This document shows, piece after piece, positions 10,533 through 21,458 of a stretch of 64,000 bases of DNA. The stretch's first letter is position 1. Each line of letters begins with the position of its first letter. Position numbers and translations under genes: made by a program. The notes beneath the pieces are model-generated. The model worked only from the letters and a program-made list of their open reading frames with translations, had not been told where the DNA came from and made no database searches. Source of the DNA: Serratia ureilytica (GTDB taxonomy: Bacteria > Pseudomonadota > Gammaproteobacteria > Enterobacterales > Enterobacteriaceae); NCBI RefSeq assembly GCF_013375155.1, contig NZ_JABXOF010000011.1, positions 62,001 to 126,000 of the forward strand. The letters are read 5' to 3'.

Positions 10533-13500
10533 TCAGGCCGCCAGCGTGTGTTCGCGGAAGGCGTTCAGCAGCTCTTCGGTGAACGTCAGGCGTTTCTGGC
10601 GATCGGCCAGATCGAGCGTGAACTTCAGCTTGCTCGGGCCATCCAGGCGGTAAACCTGCGGATTGCCCTGCAACAGGCCGATCAGATAACCCGGGTCGAC
10701 GCGGTTATTGTCGCCGAACTCGATAAAGCCGCCGCGCTCGTTGCTCTCGATGCGTTTGATCCCCAGCTTCTGCGCATGTAGCCGCAGCGCTGCGCACTGC
10801 AACAGGTTACGCGCCGCGTCCGGCAGTTGACCGAAGCGGTCGATCAGTTCGACCTTCAGCTCATCCAATTCACCGTCGTTCTTCGCGCTGGCGATGCGCT
10901 TATACAGCGACAGGCGGGTATTGACGTCGGGAATGAAATCTTCCGGCAGCAGCGCCGGCATGCGCAGCTCCACCTCGGTCTGGCTGTTGGTGAGATCTTC
11001 CAGCGACGGTTCGCGGCCGTTTTTCAACGCGTCGACGGCGCTTTCCAGCAGCTCCATGTAGAGCGAGAAGCCGACGGTGGTCATCTGGCCGCTCTGGTCT
11101 TCGCCCAGCAGCTCACCGGCGCCGCGGATCTCCAGATCGTGGGTCGCCAGCGCAAAACCGGCGCCGAGGTCTTCCAGCGAGGCGATGGCCTCGAGCCGTT
11201 TATGGGCGTCGGTGCCCATGGCTTTCGGGTTTGGCGTCAGCAGATAGGCGTAAGCCTGGTGGTGCGAACGCCCGACGCGGCCGCGCAATTGATGCAGCTG
11301 CGCCAGGCCGAAGCGATCGGCCCGCTCGATGATGATGGTGTTGGCGCTGGGAATATCGATGCCGGTTTCGATGATGGTGGTGCACACCAGCACGTTGAAG
11401 CGCTGGTGGTGGAAATCGTTCATCACCCGTTCCAGATCGCGTTCGCGCATCTGGCCGTGGCCGATGGCGATGCGCGCTTCCGGCACCAGCTCAGCCAGAC
11501 GCTGCGCCGCTTTCTCGATGTTTTCCACGTCGTTGTAAAGGTAGTAAACCTGGCCGCCACGCAGCACTTCGCGCAGGATCGCCTCGCGCACCACCAGGCT
11601 GTCGTATTCGCGCACGAAGGTCTTCACCGCCAGCCGGCGCGCCGGTGGGGTGGCGATGATCGACAGATCGCGCATGCCGCTCATCGCCATATTCAGCGTA
11701 CGCGGGATTGGCGTGGCGGTCAGCGTCAGGATATCGACATCGGCGCGCATCGCTTTGATGCGCTCCTTGTGGCGCACGCCAAAGCGGTGTTCTTCATCGA
11801 CGATCAGCAGCCCCAGGTCTTTCCAGCGCAGATCGCTCTGCAGCAGTTTGTGGGTGCCGATGATGATGTCCACTTTGCCTTCGGCCGCGTCGTCCAGCAC
11901 CTGCTGCTGCTCTTTGGCGCTGCGGAAGCGCGACATCATCTCGATGCGGATCGGCCAGGTGGCGAAGCGATCGCGGAAGTTGTCGAAGTGCTGCTGCGCC
12001 AGCAGGGTGGTCGGCACCAGCACCGCCACCTGCTTGCCGTTTTCCACCGCCAGGAAGGCGGCGCGCATCGCCACTTCGGTTTTGCCGAAGCCGACGTCGC
12101 CGCATACCAGGCGATCCATCGCCAGCGGTTGGCACATGTCGCTCAGCACCGCATTGATCGCCTGCTCCTGGTCCGGCGTGGTTTCGAACGGGAAGCTCTG
12201 GCAGAACAGCTGGTACTGCTCGCGGTTGTGTTTGAAGGCGAAACCGGCCTTGGCGGCGCGCTGGGCGTAGATATCCAGCAGCTCGGCCGCCACGTCGCGC
12301 ACCCGTTCGGCCGCTTTCTGCCGCGCGCGCGTCCAGGCGTCACCGCCCAGTTTGTGCAGCGGGGCGTTTTCGTCCGCGCCGCCGGCGTAGCGGCTGATCA
12401 GATGCAGCGAAGAAACCGGCACGTACAGCTTGTCCTCACCGGCGTAGGAGAGGATCAGGTATTCGGCCTTGATGCCGCCGGCTTCCAGCGTGGTCAGGCC
12501 GACATAGCGGCCAACGCCGTGCTCCAGGTGCACCACCGGCTGGCCGGGATGCAGTTCCGCCAGGTTGCGGATCAAGGTATCGGTGTTGATGGTGCGCCGG
12601 TTGTCCTGTCGGCGGCGGCTGACGCGCTCGCCGAGCAGATCGCTTTCGCAGATCAGCGCCCGCTGGCGCAGGCCGTCGAGGAAGCCGTGTTCGGCGGCGC
12701 CGACCATCATGTAACGGCCCGCGGTTTCTGCCTGATCGAGACGCTGAATCAGCGCCGGCGCCAGCTTGATGCGGCCGAGCAGATCCTGCAGCGTTTCACG
12801 CCGCCCCTCGCTCTCGACGGAGAAAATCACGCTGCCGTCGAAGCCTTCGATAAAGCGCCGCAGGTTATCCAGCGGGGATTTATGCTGCGCCTGCACCGCC
12901 AGATCGGGCAGGGCATGGTAGTCCAGATTGGTATTGCCGGCCTTGGCCGGCAGCTCATCGGTTTTCAGCGCGATGCGCGGCCAGGCCTTCAGCTCGCCGA
13001 ACAGCGCGTCAACGCGCAGCCACAGCGTATCCGGCGCCAGCAGCGGGCGCATCGGATCGACGCGGCGGCTTTCGTAACGTTGGTTGACGTCCTGCCAGAA
13101 GCGCTCGGCGGCGCCCTCCAGATCGCCGGTGTTGACGATCAGCGTATTGGCCGGCAGGTAGCTGAACAGCGACGGCAGCGGTTGGCTGAAGAACAGCGGC
13201 TGCCAGTATTCGATACCGGCGGGCCAGGCGCTTTTGCTGACCTGCTGATAGATATGCTCGGCGTCGCGGCGCACCTCAAACTGCTCGCGCCACTGGCTGC
13301 GGAACAGCTCGATGGCGTTCTTGTCGGTGGGGAACTCGTGGGCCGGCAACAGATTGATGGCCTCGACTTCGCTCAGCGTGCGCTGGGTATCGACGTCGAA
13401 GATGCGCAGACTGTCGATTTCGTCATCGAAAAAGTCGATGCGGTAAGGCTCGTCGCTGCCCATCGGGTAAAGATCGAGCAGCGCGCCGCGGGTGGCGAAT

Positions 13501-14006
13501 TCGCCGTGCTCCATCACCTGATCGACGCTGCGGTAGCCCGCCTGCTCCAACTGCGCGCGCAGCTTGTCGCGCGACAGACGCTGGCCTTTCTTCATCACCA
13601 GCGCGTGGCCGTGCAGGAACTCGTGCGGGCAGACGCGCTGCATCAGGGTGTTGACCGGCAGAATGATCACGCCGCGCGCCATGGTCGGCAGGTGATACAG
13701 GCTCGACAAACGATCCGAGATGATTTCCTGATGCGGCGAGAAGCTGTCGTACGGCAGGGTTTCCCAGTCGGACAGCGTGGTCACCATCTGGTCGGTGAAC
13801 TGCTGGATCTCGTCGCGCAGCCGCAGGGCGTTTTGCATGTCCGGCGCGATCAGCATCACCGGGCCAGGATGGCGTTCGACGATCTCGGCGCACTCCACGG
13901 CACAGGCCGCGCCGGTCAGTTGCCCCAGTTGGCGCAGATCGCCCGCGCGATCGGGCAGAGAATAACGAGGGGATGAAGAACGGTTACGGCTATCGGAAGT
14001 GCTCAT
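10533..14006 (-). CDS. mfd: Transcription-repair coupling factor Mfd
   Basis: An 1157-residue DNA translocase that removes RNA polymerase stalled at lesions and recruits UvrA. The N-terminal UvrB-like region (residues about 10-350) includes TLSDWETLPYDSFSPHQEIISDRLSSLYHL. It is followed by the RNAP-interaction domain (HLEHGVGRYVGLTTLEAGG), the helicase core with Walker A GDVGFGKTEVAMRAAF and motif II DEEHRFG, a TRG region, and the C-terminal TRCF domain (EVELRMPALLPEDFIPDVNTRLSLYKRI). E. coli Mfd has 1148 residues; the extra residues are a serine-rich N-terminal tail (MSTSDSRNRSSS). The gene is divergent from lolC. Confidence 0.98.
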   Translation of the reverse strand: MSTSDSRNRSSSPRYSLPDRAGDLRQLGQLTGAACAVECAEIVERHPGPVMLIAPDMQNALRLRDEIQQFTDQMVTTLSDWETLPYDSFSPHQEIISDRLSSLYHLPTMARGVIILPVNTLMQRVCPHEFLHGHALVMKKGQRLSRDKLRAQLEQAGYRSVDQVMEHGEFATRGALLDLYPMGSDEPYRIDFFDDEIDSLRIFDVDTQRTLSEVEAINLLPAHEFPTDKNAIELFRSQWREQFEVRRDAEHIYQQVSKSAWPAGIEYWQPLFFSQPLPSLFSYLPANTLIVNTGDLEGAAERFWQDVNQRYESRRVDPMRPLLAPDTLWLRVDALFGELKAWPRIALKTDELPAKAGNTNLDYHALPDLAVQAQHKSPLDNLRRFIEGFDGSVIFSVESEGRRETLQDLLGRIKLAPALIQRLDQAETAGRYMMVGAAEHGFLDGLRQRALICESDLLGERVSRRRQDNRRTINTDTLIRNLAELHPGQPVVHLEHGVGRYVGLTTLEAGGIKAEYLILSYAGEDKLYVPVSSLHLISRYAGGADENAPLHKLGGDAWTRARQKAAERVRDVAAELLDIYAQRAAKAGFAFKHNREQYQLFCQSFPFETTPDQEQAINAVLSDMCQPLAMDRLVCGDVGFGKTEVAMRAAFLAVENGKQVAVLVPTTLLAQQHFDNFRDRFATWPIRIEMMSRFRSAKEQQQVLDDAAEGKVDIIIGTHKLLQSDLRWKDLGLLIVDEEHRFGVRHKERIKAMRADVDILTLTATPIPRTLNMAMSGMRDLSIIATPPARRLAVKTFVREYDSLVVREAILREVLRGGQVYYLYNDVENIEKAAQRLAELVPEARIAIGHGQMRERDLERVMNDFHHQRFNVLVCTTIIETGIDIPSANTIIIERADRFGLAQLHQLRGRVGRSHHQAYAYLLTPNPKAMGTDAHKRLEAIASLEDLGAGFALATHDLEIRGAGELLGEDQSGQMTTVGFSLYMELLESAVDALKNGREPSLEDLTNSQTEVELRMPALLPEDFIPDVNTRLSLYKRIASAKNDGELDELKVELIDRFGQLPDAARNLLQCAALRLHAQKLGIKRIESNERGGFIEFGDNNRVDPGYLIGLLQGNPQVYRLDGPSKLKFTLDLADRQKRLTFTEELLNAFREHTLAA

Positions 14007-14315
14007 TCAGGTATCTTTAATCAATGTGTTGGATGGCGTCCCGGCACGGATAACCCAGCGCCTTTATGCTGTTTATAGTAGCCCAGCGGCCGGCAAACTG
14101 ACACAGCAAAAAGCGCTGCCCATCAATTTTCTGCCGGTTATTTAACCGGTTAATGCCGTCTGTTTTTTGCGGCTGAGGATAAATAACGCGCGAAGCTGCC
14201 GCCGTCTCCCTCTTCGCCGCTACGCAATAAAAGGCCCTCGGGTGTTCCCTAAACGAGGGAGAGCCTTTATTATCCATGATCACTTTGCTTAAGCCACGGC
14301 TATCAAACGGATTTC
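14007..14315. other. mfd/lolC divergent intergenic region with stem-loop
   Basis: No gene is supported here; an 88-codon minus-strand frame has no family features. An interrupted stem-loop spans 14230-14268. CCCTCG (14235-14240) pairs with CGAGGG (14254-14259), and AAAGG with CCTTT outside it, followed by ATTATT. It lies about 47 bp upstream of lolC, where it could act as a leader terminator or as the end of an upstream transcript. Confidence 0.45.
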
Positions 14316-15510
14316 ATGTATCAACCTGTCGCGTTATTCATTGGCCTGCGCTATATGCGCGGGCGAGCCTCAGACCGCTTCGGGCGGTTTGTTTCCTGGC
14401 TTTCCACCATCGGCATTACGCTGGGGGTGATGGCGTTGGTCACCGTGCTGTCGGTGATGAACGGTTTCGAAAAGGATCTGGAGAACAACATTCTCGGCCT
14501 GATGCCGCAGGCGTTGGTCACCAGTCCGCAAGGATCGGTCAACCCGCAGCAGCTGCCGGCCTCCGAGGTGCAGAAGCTGCAGGGCGTCACGCGCGTTGCG
14601 CCGCTGACCACCGGTGACGTGGTGCTGCAAAGCGCTCGCAGCGTGGCGGTCGGGGTGATGCTCGGCGTGAATCCCGACGAGGCCGACCCGCTGACCCCGT
14701 ATCTGGTCAACGTCAAGCAGCAACAGCTGCAGCCGGGTCAATACAACATCATCATCGGCGAACAGCTGGCGGGGCAACTTGGCGTCAAGCGCGGCGATTC
14801 ACTGCGCGTGATGGTGCCGAGCGCCAGCCAGTTCACGCCGATGGGCCGCATTCCCAGCCAACGTTTGTTCACCCTCATCGGCACCTTCCACGCCAACAGC
14901 GAGGTGGACGGCTATCAGCTGCTGGTCAACCAACAGGATGCTTCGCGCCTGATGCGTTACCCGGCCGGCAACATCACCGGCTGGCGTCTGTTCCTGCAAC
15001 AGCCGCTGACGGTCGATACCCTCAGCCAGCAGGCGCTGCCGGCGGGCACCGTCTGGAAAGACTGGCGCGATCGCAAGGGCGAGCTGTTCCAGGCGGTGCG
15101 CATGGAGAAGAACATGATGGGGCTGCTGCTCAGCCTGATCGTGGCGGTGGCGGCGTTTAACATCATTACCTCGCTCGGCCTGCTGGTGATGGAGAAGCAG
15201 GGCGAGGTCGCCATTCTGCAGACCCAGGGGCTGACCCGCCGCCAGATCATGTCGGTATTCATGGTGCAGGGCGCCAGCGCCGGCATCATCGGTTCGCTGC
15301 TCGGCACGCTGCTCGGCGTGCTGCTGGCCACCAATCTGAATAACCTGATGCCGATCCTCGGCGCATTGATCGACGGCGCTTCGCTGCCGGTGGCGGTCGA
15401 TCCGCTGCAGGTGACGATCATCGCCGTGGTGGCGATGGCGGTTTCCCTGTTGTCCACGCTTTATCCTTCATGGCGCGCTGCCGCCGTACAACCCGCTGAG
15501 GCTTTACGTT

Positions 15511-15518
<8 letters not shown>
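14316..15518 (+). CDS. lolC: Lipoprotein-releasing ABC transporter permease LolC
   Basis: A 400-residue inner-membrane subunit of LolCDE, which extracts outer-membrane lipoproteins and passes them to LolA. The topology is MacB-type: one helix near residues 25-50 ([27 protein letters not shown]), a large periplasmic domain (about 50-265), then three C-terminal helices. The periplasmic part has [23 protein letters not shown], the region with the LolA-docking hook in LolC. The end [14 protein letters not shown] is the usual FtsX-family tail. The gene overlaps lolD by 8 bp. Confidence 0.97.
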
Positions 15519-16214
<696 letters not shown>

Positions 16215-16215
<1 letters not shown>

Positions 16216-17462
16216 TGGCGGGAGCCTCACTGTCCTTCCTGACGGCCCTGCGTTTCAGCCGCGGCCGTAAACGCGGCGGCATGGTGTCGCTGATCTCGGT
16301 CATCTCCACCATTGGCATCGCGCTGGGGGTGGCGGTGCTGATCGTCGGTCTGAGCGCGATGAACGGCTTTGAGCGCGAGCTGAAGAACCGCATTCTGGCG
16401 GTGGTGCCGCACGGCGAGCTCGAGCCGGTCAATCAGCCGTTCAGCGGCTGGCCGTCGATTCTGCAGCGGGTGGAAAAGGTGCCGGGCATTGTGGCCGCCG
16501 CGCCGTACATCAACTTTACCGGCCTGATGGAAAACGGCGCGCAGCTGCGCGCGGTGGAAGTCAAAGGCGTGGATCCGCAGCAGGAGAGCCGACTGAGCGC
16601 GCTGCCGCAGTATGTGCAGGGCGACGCCTGGGCCAACTTCAAGCCCGGCGAGCAGCAGGTGATCCTCGGCAAGGGCGTGGCCGACGCGCTGGGCGTCAAG
16701 CAGGGCGCCTATGTCACGGTGATGATCCCCAACAGCGACCCTGAGATGAAGCTGCTGCAGCCGAAGCGTATTCGCCTGCACGTGACCGGCATTTTGCAGC
16801 TCAGCGGCCAGCTCGATCACAGCCTGGCGCTGGTGCCGCTGGCCGATGCGCAGCAGTATCTCGACATGGGTGACAGCGTCACGGGTATCGCTCTCAAGAT
16901 GAACGACGTGTTCGCCGCCAACAAGCTGGTGCGCGACGCCGGCGAAGTGACCAACGCTTACATCTATATCAAGAGCTGGATCGGCAAGTACGGCTACATG
17001 TACCGCGACATCCAGATGATCCGCGCCATCATGTACCTGGCGATGGTGCTGGTGATCGGCGTGGCCTGCTTCAACATCGTCTCCACGCTGGTGATGGCGG
17101 TGAAAGACAAAAGCGCCGACATCGCGGTGCTGCGCACCCTGGGCGCCAAAGACGGCTTTATCCGCGCCATTTTCATCTGGTATGGGCTGCTGGCCGGGCT
17201 GCTGGGCAGCCTGAGCGGCGTGGTGATCGGGGTGATCGCCTCGCTGCAGCTGACCAACATCATCCGGGGCATCGAGAAACTGGTCGGCCACTCCTTCCTG
17301 TCGGGCGATATCTACTTCATCGACTTCCTGCCTTCCGAGCTGCACTGGCTGGACGTGCTGATCGTGCTGGCGACCGCTATCGTGCTGAGTCTGTTGGCCA
17401 GTTGGTATCCGGCGAGGCGCGCCAGCCGCATCGATCCGGCGCGGGTGCTGAGCGGACAATAA
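16215..17462 (+). CDS. lolE: Lipoprotein-releasing ABC transporter permease LolE
   Basis: A 415-residue second permease of LolCDE and paralogue of LolC, with the same one-plus-three helix layout and a large periplasmic domain (about 50-270). LolE binds the lipoprotein substrate in the family model. Recognisable parts are [72 protein letters not shown] and the tail [18 protein letters not shown]. The GTPases of lipoprotein sorting are not involved; energy comes from LolD. A terminator follows six bases after the stop, before nagK. Confidence 0.97.
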
Positions 17463-17467
17463 AACCC

Positions 17468-17499
17468 ACGGGGAGGCAGCGATGCCGCCCCGTTTTTTT
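17468..17499 (+). terminator. Intrinsic terminator after lolCDE
   Basis: The stem ACGGGG-A-GGC pairs with GCC-G-CCCCGT with one internal mismatch and is followed by a run of seven T. It lies 17 bp before the nagK start, so nagK needs read-through or its own promoter. Confidence 0.85.
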
Positions 17500-17515
17500 A
17501 GCCTGGGGATGGGTT

Positions 17516-18433
17516 ATGTACTACGGTTTCGATATGGGCGGCACCAAGATTGAGCTGGGGGTGTTCGACGACAGCCTGCAGCGCATTTGGCAAAAGCGGA
17601 TGCCGACGCCGCGCGACGATTATCGGCAACTGCTGGCTACGCTGTGCGAGCTGACCCTTGAGGCGGATGCGTTTTGCGGCCGGCGCGGCAGCGTCGGCAT
17701 CGGCATTCCGGGCCTGCCCAACGACGATGACGGCACGCTGTTTACCGCCAATGTGCCGGCGGCGATGGGGCGGCCGCTGCCGCGCGATCTGGCGGCGCTG
17801 ATCGGGCGCGAGGTGCGGGTCGATAACGACGCCAACTGCTTTGCGCTGTCGGAGGCCTGGGACGACGAGTTCCGCCGCTACCCGACGGTGCTGGGCATCA
17901 TCTTAGGCACCGGCGTAGGCGGCGGCCTGATCGTCGAGGGCAAGACGATGCCCGGGCGCAACTATATCGCCGGCGAGTTCGGCCATTTGCGCCTGCCGGT
18001 GGACGCGCTCGAGGTGCTGGGGCGTGATGTGCCTCGCGTCGCCTGCGGGTGCGGCCATCAGGGTTGCATTGAAAATTACATATCGGGCCGCGGTTTCGAA
18101 TGGATGTACGCCCATTTTTATGGCCGGCGCTTGCCCGCCACCGAGATCATTGCGCATTATCAGGCGGGTGAGCCGCAGGCCGTGGCGCATGTCGATCGCT
18201 TTATGGACGTGCTGGCGATCTGCCTGGGTAACCTGCTGACGGTGCTGGATCCGCACCTGGTGGTGATCGGCGGCGGGCTGTCGAACTTCGACGCCATTTA
18301 CCAGGCGTTGCCGCAGCGGCTACCGGCGCACCTGCTGCGGGTGGCTCGGCTGCCGCGCATCGAGAAGGCGCGCTATGGCGACGCCGGCGGCGTGCGCGGC
18401 GCAGCGTTTCTCAATTTGACTCGCCCAACGTAA
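17516..18433 (+). CDS. nagK: N-acetyl-D-glucosamine kinase NagK (ROK family)
   Basis: A 305-residue sugar kinase that phosphorylates GlcNAc salvaged from peptidoglycan recycling. The ATP phosphate loop [12 protein letters not shown] is at the N-terminus. The catalytic aspartate is in [14 protein letters not shown]. The zinc-binding ROK motif [17 protein letters not shown] is near residues 177-190, and [10 protein letters not shown] precedes it. I use ATG 17516 as the start; an earlier in-frame TTG inside lolE is not credible. The gene order lolE-nagK-cobB is the same in E. coli. Confidence 0.96.
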   Translation: MYYGFDMGGTKIELGVFDDSLQRIWQKRMPTPRDDYRQLLATLCELTLEADAFCGRRGSVGIGIPGLPNDDDGTLFTANVPAAMGRPLPRDLAALIGREVRVDNDANCFALSEAWDDEFRRYPTVLGIILGTGVGGGLIVEGKTMPGRNYIAGEFGHLRLPVDALEVLGRDVPRVACGCGHQGCIENYISGRGFEWMYAHFYGRRLPATEIIAHYQAGEPQAVAHVDRFMDVLAICLGNLLTVLDPHLVVIGGGLSNFDAIYQALPQRLPAHLLRVARLPRIEKARYGDAGGVRGAAFLNLTRPT

Positions 18434-18524
18434 TGGGCGTTGCGGCCAGGCGTGAATGTATACAGCCAACAACGCCGCAACGTTCAGTAAGAAGGGTAAA
18501 CAGGGAAAAGTAAGGAGAGAGTTA

Positions 18525-19361
18525 ATGCACACTCGCCATCGGCTGTGTCAGTTTCGCAAGAGTAAGCATGTGCTGCATCAGCGCTTTCGTTCACGCATTT
18601 TTCACCGTGACACCATGGCGGCGGCCGAGCTGAAAAAGCCGTTTGTGGTGGTGTTGACCGGGGCCGGCATTTCGGCCGAGTCGGGCATTCGCACCTTCCG
18701 CGCCGCGGATGGGCTGTGGGAAGAGCACCGGGTGGAGGACGTCGCCACGCCGGAAGGTTTTCAGCGCGATCCGGCGCTGGTGCAGGCGTTTTACAATGAA
18801 CGTCGCCGCCAGCTGCAGACCGAGGACATCGCCCCGAACGCCGCGCACCGCGCGCTGGCGGATCTGGAAGAGTGGCTGGGGGACAACTTCCTGCTGGTCA
18901 CGCAAAACATCGATAACCTGCATGAGCGCGCCGGCAGCAAGCGGGTGCTGCACATGCACGGCGAATTGCTGAAGGTGCGCTGCACCCAGTCGGGCCAGGT
19001 GTTCGAGTGGCCCGGCGATCTCAGCGTCGATGAGCGTTGCCACTGCTGCCAGTTCCCGGCGCCGTTGCGGCCGCACGTGGTGTGGTTCGGCGAGATGCCG
19101 CTGGGCATGGACGACATCTACCAGGCGCTGAGCAAGGCCGATTTCTTCGTCGCCATCGGCACCTCCGGCCATGTCTATCCGGCGGCCGGGTTCGTGCATG
19201 AGGCGCGGCTGGGCGGCGCCTACGCGATGGAGCTGAACCTGGAGCCGAGTCAGGTGGAAAGCCAGTTCGACGAGAAACACTACGGCCTGGCCAGCGAAGT
19301 GGTGCCGCGTTTTGTGCACAAATTCCTGGTGGGCAAGGTGGCGCGGGCCGATAAGCCCTAA
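18525..19361 (+). CDS. cobB: NAD-dependent protein lysine deacylase CobB (sirtuin)
   Basis: A 278-residue class III sirtuin that removes acetyl and succinyl groups from lysines, for example on acetyl-CoA synthetase. The NAD motif [14 protein letters not shown] is near residue 45, [11 protein letters not shown] follows, and the catalytic histidine is in LHMHGEL. Zinc ligands are in VRCTQS and ERCHCCQ. Tyr and Arg in AFYNERRRQ are the pair that accept succinyl-lysine in class III sirtuins. I chose ATG 18525 after TAAGGAGAGA because the arginine-rich [14 protein letters not shown] start is conserved with E. coli; the longer in-frame start adds 23 residues. Confidence 0.96.
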   Translation: MHTRHRLCQFRKSKHVLHQRFRSRIFHRDTMAAAELKKPFVVVLTGAGISAESGIRTFRAADGLWEEHRVEDVATPEGFQRDPALVQAFYNERRRQLQTEDIAPNAAHRALADLEEWLGDNFLLVTQNIDNLHERAGSKRVLHMHGELLKVRCTQSGQVFEWPGDLSVDERCHCCQFPAPLRPHVVWFGEMPLGMDDIYQALSKADFFVAIGTSGHVYPAAGFVHEARLGGAYAMELNLEPSQVESQFDEKHYGLASEVVPRFVHKFLVGKVARADKP

Positions 19362-19364
19362 AGA

Positions 19365-19391
19365 CATCAGGGCGCAATGCGCGCCCTGATG
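19365..19391. terminator. Hairpin between cobB and potD
   Basis: A perfect 11-bp stem CATCAGGGCGC / GCGCCCTGATG with loop AATGC lies 4 bp after the cobB stop and 14 bp before the potD stop. The flanking T-run is poor on both strands, so it is a probable convergent terminator or transcript-stabilising hairpin. Confidence 0.65.
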
Positions 19392-19405
19392 GGATGGCGG
19401 GCGTG

Positions 19406-20449
19406 TTAGCGCCCGGCTTTCAGCTTTTGGAAGTAGCTTTCGTACAGCGTGCTGGCGTCGCCGACGTCGTTTTGCCACTCGCCGTGCTCAATCACAGTTT
19501 TATCCGGGTAGAGAGACGGATCGTTGGCGATCTCCGGCGACAGCAGCTTCTTCGCCGCCAGGTTCGGCGTCGGGTAACCGATGGTTTCCGCCACCTGCAC
19601 CGCGATTTCCGGCCGCAGCAGGAAGTCGATCAGCTTCAGCGCCCCCTCGACGTTGCGCGCGTTGGCCGGAATGGCCAGGCTGTCCATCCAGAAGATCCCG
19701 CCTTCCTTCGGCCAGACGATCTCCAGCGGCGTGCCGGCCTGGCGCGCCACGAAGGCCGAACCGTTCCACACCATGCCGACGTTGACTTCCCCTTCCATAA
19801 ACGGGTTGCCCGGGTTGTCGGAGTTGAAGGCCAGCACGTTCGGCATCAATTTTTGCAGTTCGCGGTAGGCGGCTTCGATCTCTTTCGGATCGGTGGTGTT
19901 GCCCGAATAGCCCAGCTTGAGCAGCGCCATCTGGAACACTTCGCGCGCATCGTCGGTCAGCAGCAGACGGCCTTTGTACTGCGGCTGCCACAGATCGGCC
20001 CAGGAGGTGACGGTGGACGGATCCTGCGCGTCGCTGTTAACGCCGATGGCGGTGGCGCCCCAGATGTAAGGGATGGAGTAGTCGTTGTTGGGATCGAACG
20101 GCTTGTTCAGCAGGGTAGGATCGAGATCCTTGAAGTGGCTGAGCTTGCTCTTGTCGATTTTTTGCAGCATGCCTTCCTTGCTCATCTTGGCGATGAAGTA
20201 AGTGGAAGGCACCACCAGATCGTACGCGCCGTCCTTGTAGGTCTTCAGCTTGGCGTACATGCTTTCGTTGGATTCATAGGTGGAATAAATCACCTTGATG
20301 CCGGTTTCTTTGGTGAACTGCTCCAGCAGCCCCGGCGGGACGTATTCAGTCCAGTTATAGAAATACAGCGTTTTGCCGTCAGAGGCGTTTGCAGAGCAGA
20401 AACTCAGCGCCATCATCCCGGCTGCGAGCAGATGTGACCACTTTTTCAT
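19406..20449 (-). CDS. potD: Spermidine/putrescine-binding periplasmic protein PotD
   Basis: A 347-residue solute-binding protein of the PotABCD importer. A signal peptide (MKKWSHLLAAGMMALSFCSANA) is cleaved near residue 23. The mature protein starts SDGKTLYFYNWTEYVPPGLLEQF and has TYESNESMYAKLK, WADLWQPQYKGRLLLTDDAREVFQ and GGIFWMDSLAIPANARN, regions that hold the polyamine-binding acidic and aromatic residues in E. coli PotD. Here 226 bp separate it from potC, so it may have its own promoter or be expressed above the membrane genes. Confidence 0.97.
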   Translation of the reverse strand: MKKWSHLLAAGMMALSFCSANASDGKTLYFYNWTEYVPPGLLEQFTKETGIKVIYSTYESNESMYAKLKTYKDGAYDLVVPSTYFIAKMSKEGMLQKIDKSKLSHFKDLDPTLLNKPFDPNNDYSIPYIWGATAIGVNSDAQDPSTVTSWADLWQPQYKGRLLLTDDAREVFQMALLKLGYSGNTTDPKEIEAAYRELQKLMPNVLAFNSDNPGNPFMEGEVNVGMVWNGSAFVARQAGTPLEIVWPKEGGIFWMDSLAIPANARNVEGALKLIDFLLRPEIAVQVAETIGYPTPNLAAKKLLSPEIANDPSLYPDKTVIEHGEWQNDVGDASTLYESYFQKLKAGR

Positions 20450-20643
20450 GCAGCGTATCCTTCAGCAGTAGTGAGCCGAACCCGTATGAGCCGCCGTTTT
20501 CGGCCGCGCCATACCCCAGAAAGGGGCCATTATAGGGGCGGGGGCGGGGTGGGTAAAGGCGGTTATCCCAGCGGCAAATCAGCGGGTTAACCGAGTCAGG
20601 GCCATCACCAAAGGCCGCTTTCATATCATTGTGGTCAATGAAA

Positions 20644-20675
20644 GAGACGGGCGCCGCAGCGCCCGGCGGGAAGGA
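20644..20675 (-). terminator. Hairpin between potC and potD
   Basis: On the minus strand GGGCGC and GCGCCC form a 6-bp stem with a four-base loop just after the potC stop, followed by a mixed TCTCTTTCATT tract. It could partly end potABC transcription before potD. The stem is short and the T tract interrupted. Confidence 0.45.
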
Positions 20676-21458
20676 TTACTCGGCCTTGGGCGAGCGATCG
20701 CGCATCACCCACTGGCTGGCGATCACCAGCGTCAGCGACAGCAGCAGCAAAATGGTGGCCAGCGCGTTAACCTCCGGCGAGACGCCGACTTTCACCATCG
20801 AATAGATCTTCAGCGGCAAAATCTCGTAGCTCGGCCCGGTGACGAAGGAGGAGACGACCACGTCGTCCATCGACAGGGTGAAGCTCAGCAGCCAACCGGC
20901 CGCCACCGCCGGCATCGCCAGCGGCAGGATGATTTTGCGCAGGATGGTGAACTCGCTTGCGCCGAGATCGCGCGCGGCTTCCAGCATCTTCACGTCGAAG
21001 CCTTTCAGGCGCGCGTAGACGGTCACGACCACGAACGGCAGGCAGAAGGTGATGTGCGAGAACAGCAGCGACCAGAAGCCGAGCGAAATGCCCAGCAACA
21101 TGAACAGCACCAGCAGCGAGATGGCCATCACGATGTCCGGCGACATCATCACCACAAACAGCATGCCGCCGACGAACGGTTTGCCGCGGAAGCGGTAGCG
21201 GTACAGCGCCACTGCGGTCAGCGAGCCGATCAGCGTGGCGAAGGTGGCGGAGAGCACCGCCATGGTCAGCGAGTGGCCCGCCGCCTGCAACAGGCTGTCG
21301 TTGTTGAGCAGCGTGCTGTACCACTTGGTGGTGAACCCTTGCCAGTTGATGCCGAAGCGCGAGGCGTTGAAGGAGTTGACGATCAGGATGACGATCGGGA
21401 TATACAGATAGGCGTATACCAGCGTCATAAAGCCGCCGCGCAGCAGACGTCCGATCAT
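20676..21458 (-). CDS. potC: Spermidine/putrescine ABC permease PotC
   Basis: A 260-residue inner-membrane permease with about six helices. The cytoplasmic coupling helix motif (EAA loop) is in [26 protein letters not shown], near residue 165. Matches with PotC include YLYIPIVILIVNSFNASRFGINWQGFTTKWY and FTLSMDDVVVSSFVTGP. It overlaps potB by four bases (21455-21458). Confidence 0.96.
   Translation of the reverse strand: MIGRLLRGGFMTLVYAYLYIPIVILIVNSFNASRFGINWQGFTTKWYSTLLNNDSLLQAAGHSLTMAVLSATFATLIGSLTAVALYRYRFRGKPFVGGMLFVVMMSPDIVMAISLLVLFMLLGISLGFWSLLFSHITFCLPFVVVTVYARLKGFDVKMLEAARDLGASEFTILRKIILPLAMPAVAAGWLLSFTLSMDDVVVSSFVTGPSYEILPLKIYSMVKVGVSPEVNALATILLLLSLTLVIASQWVMRDRSPKAE

Noticed and set aside
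10827-13976. A 1049-codon open frame opposite mfd
   Set aside because: It is the antisense shadow of mfd in high-GC DNA: composition is histidine-, arginine- and glutamine-rich, with no domain and no ribosome binding site.
14017-14283. An 88-codon minus-strand frame between mfd and lolC
   Set aside because: No ribosome binding site or family match; it covers the stem-loop region.
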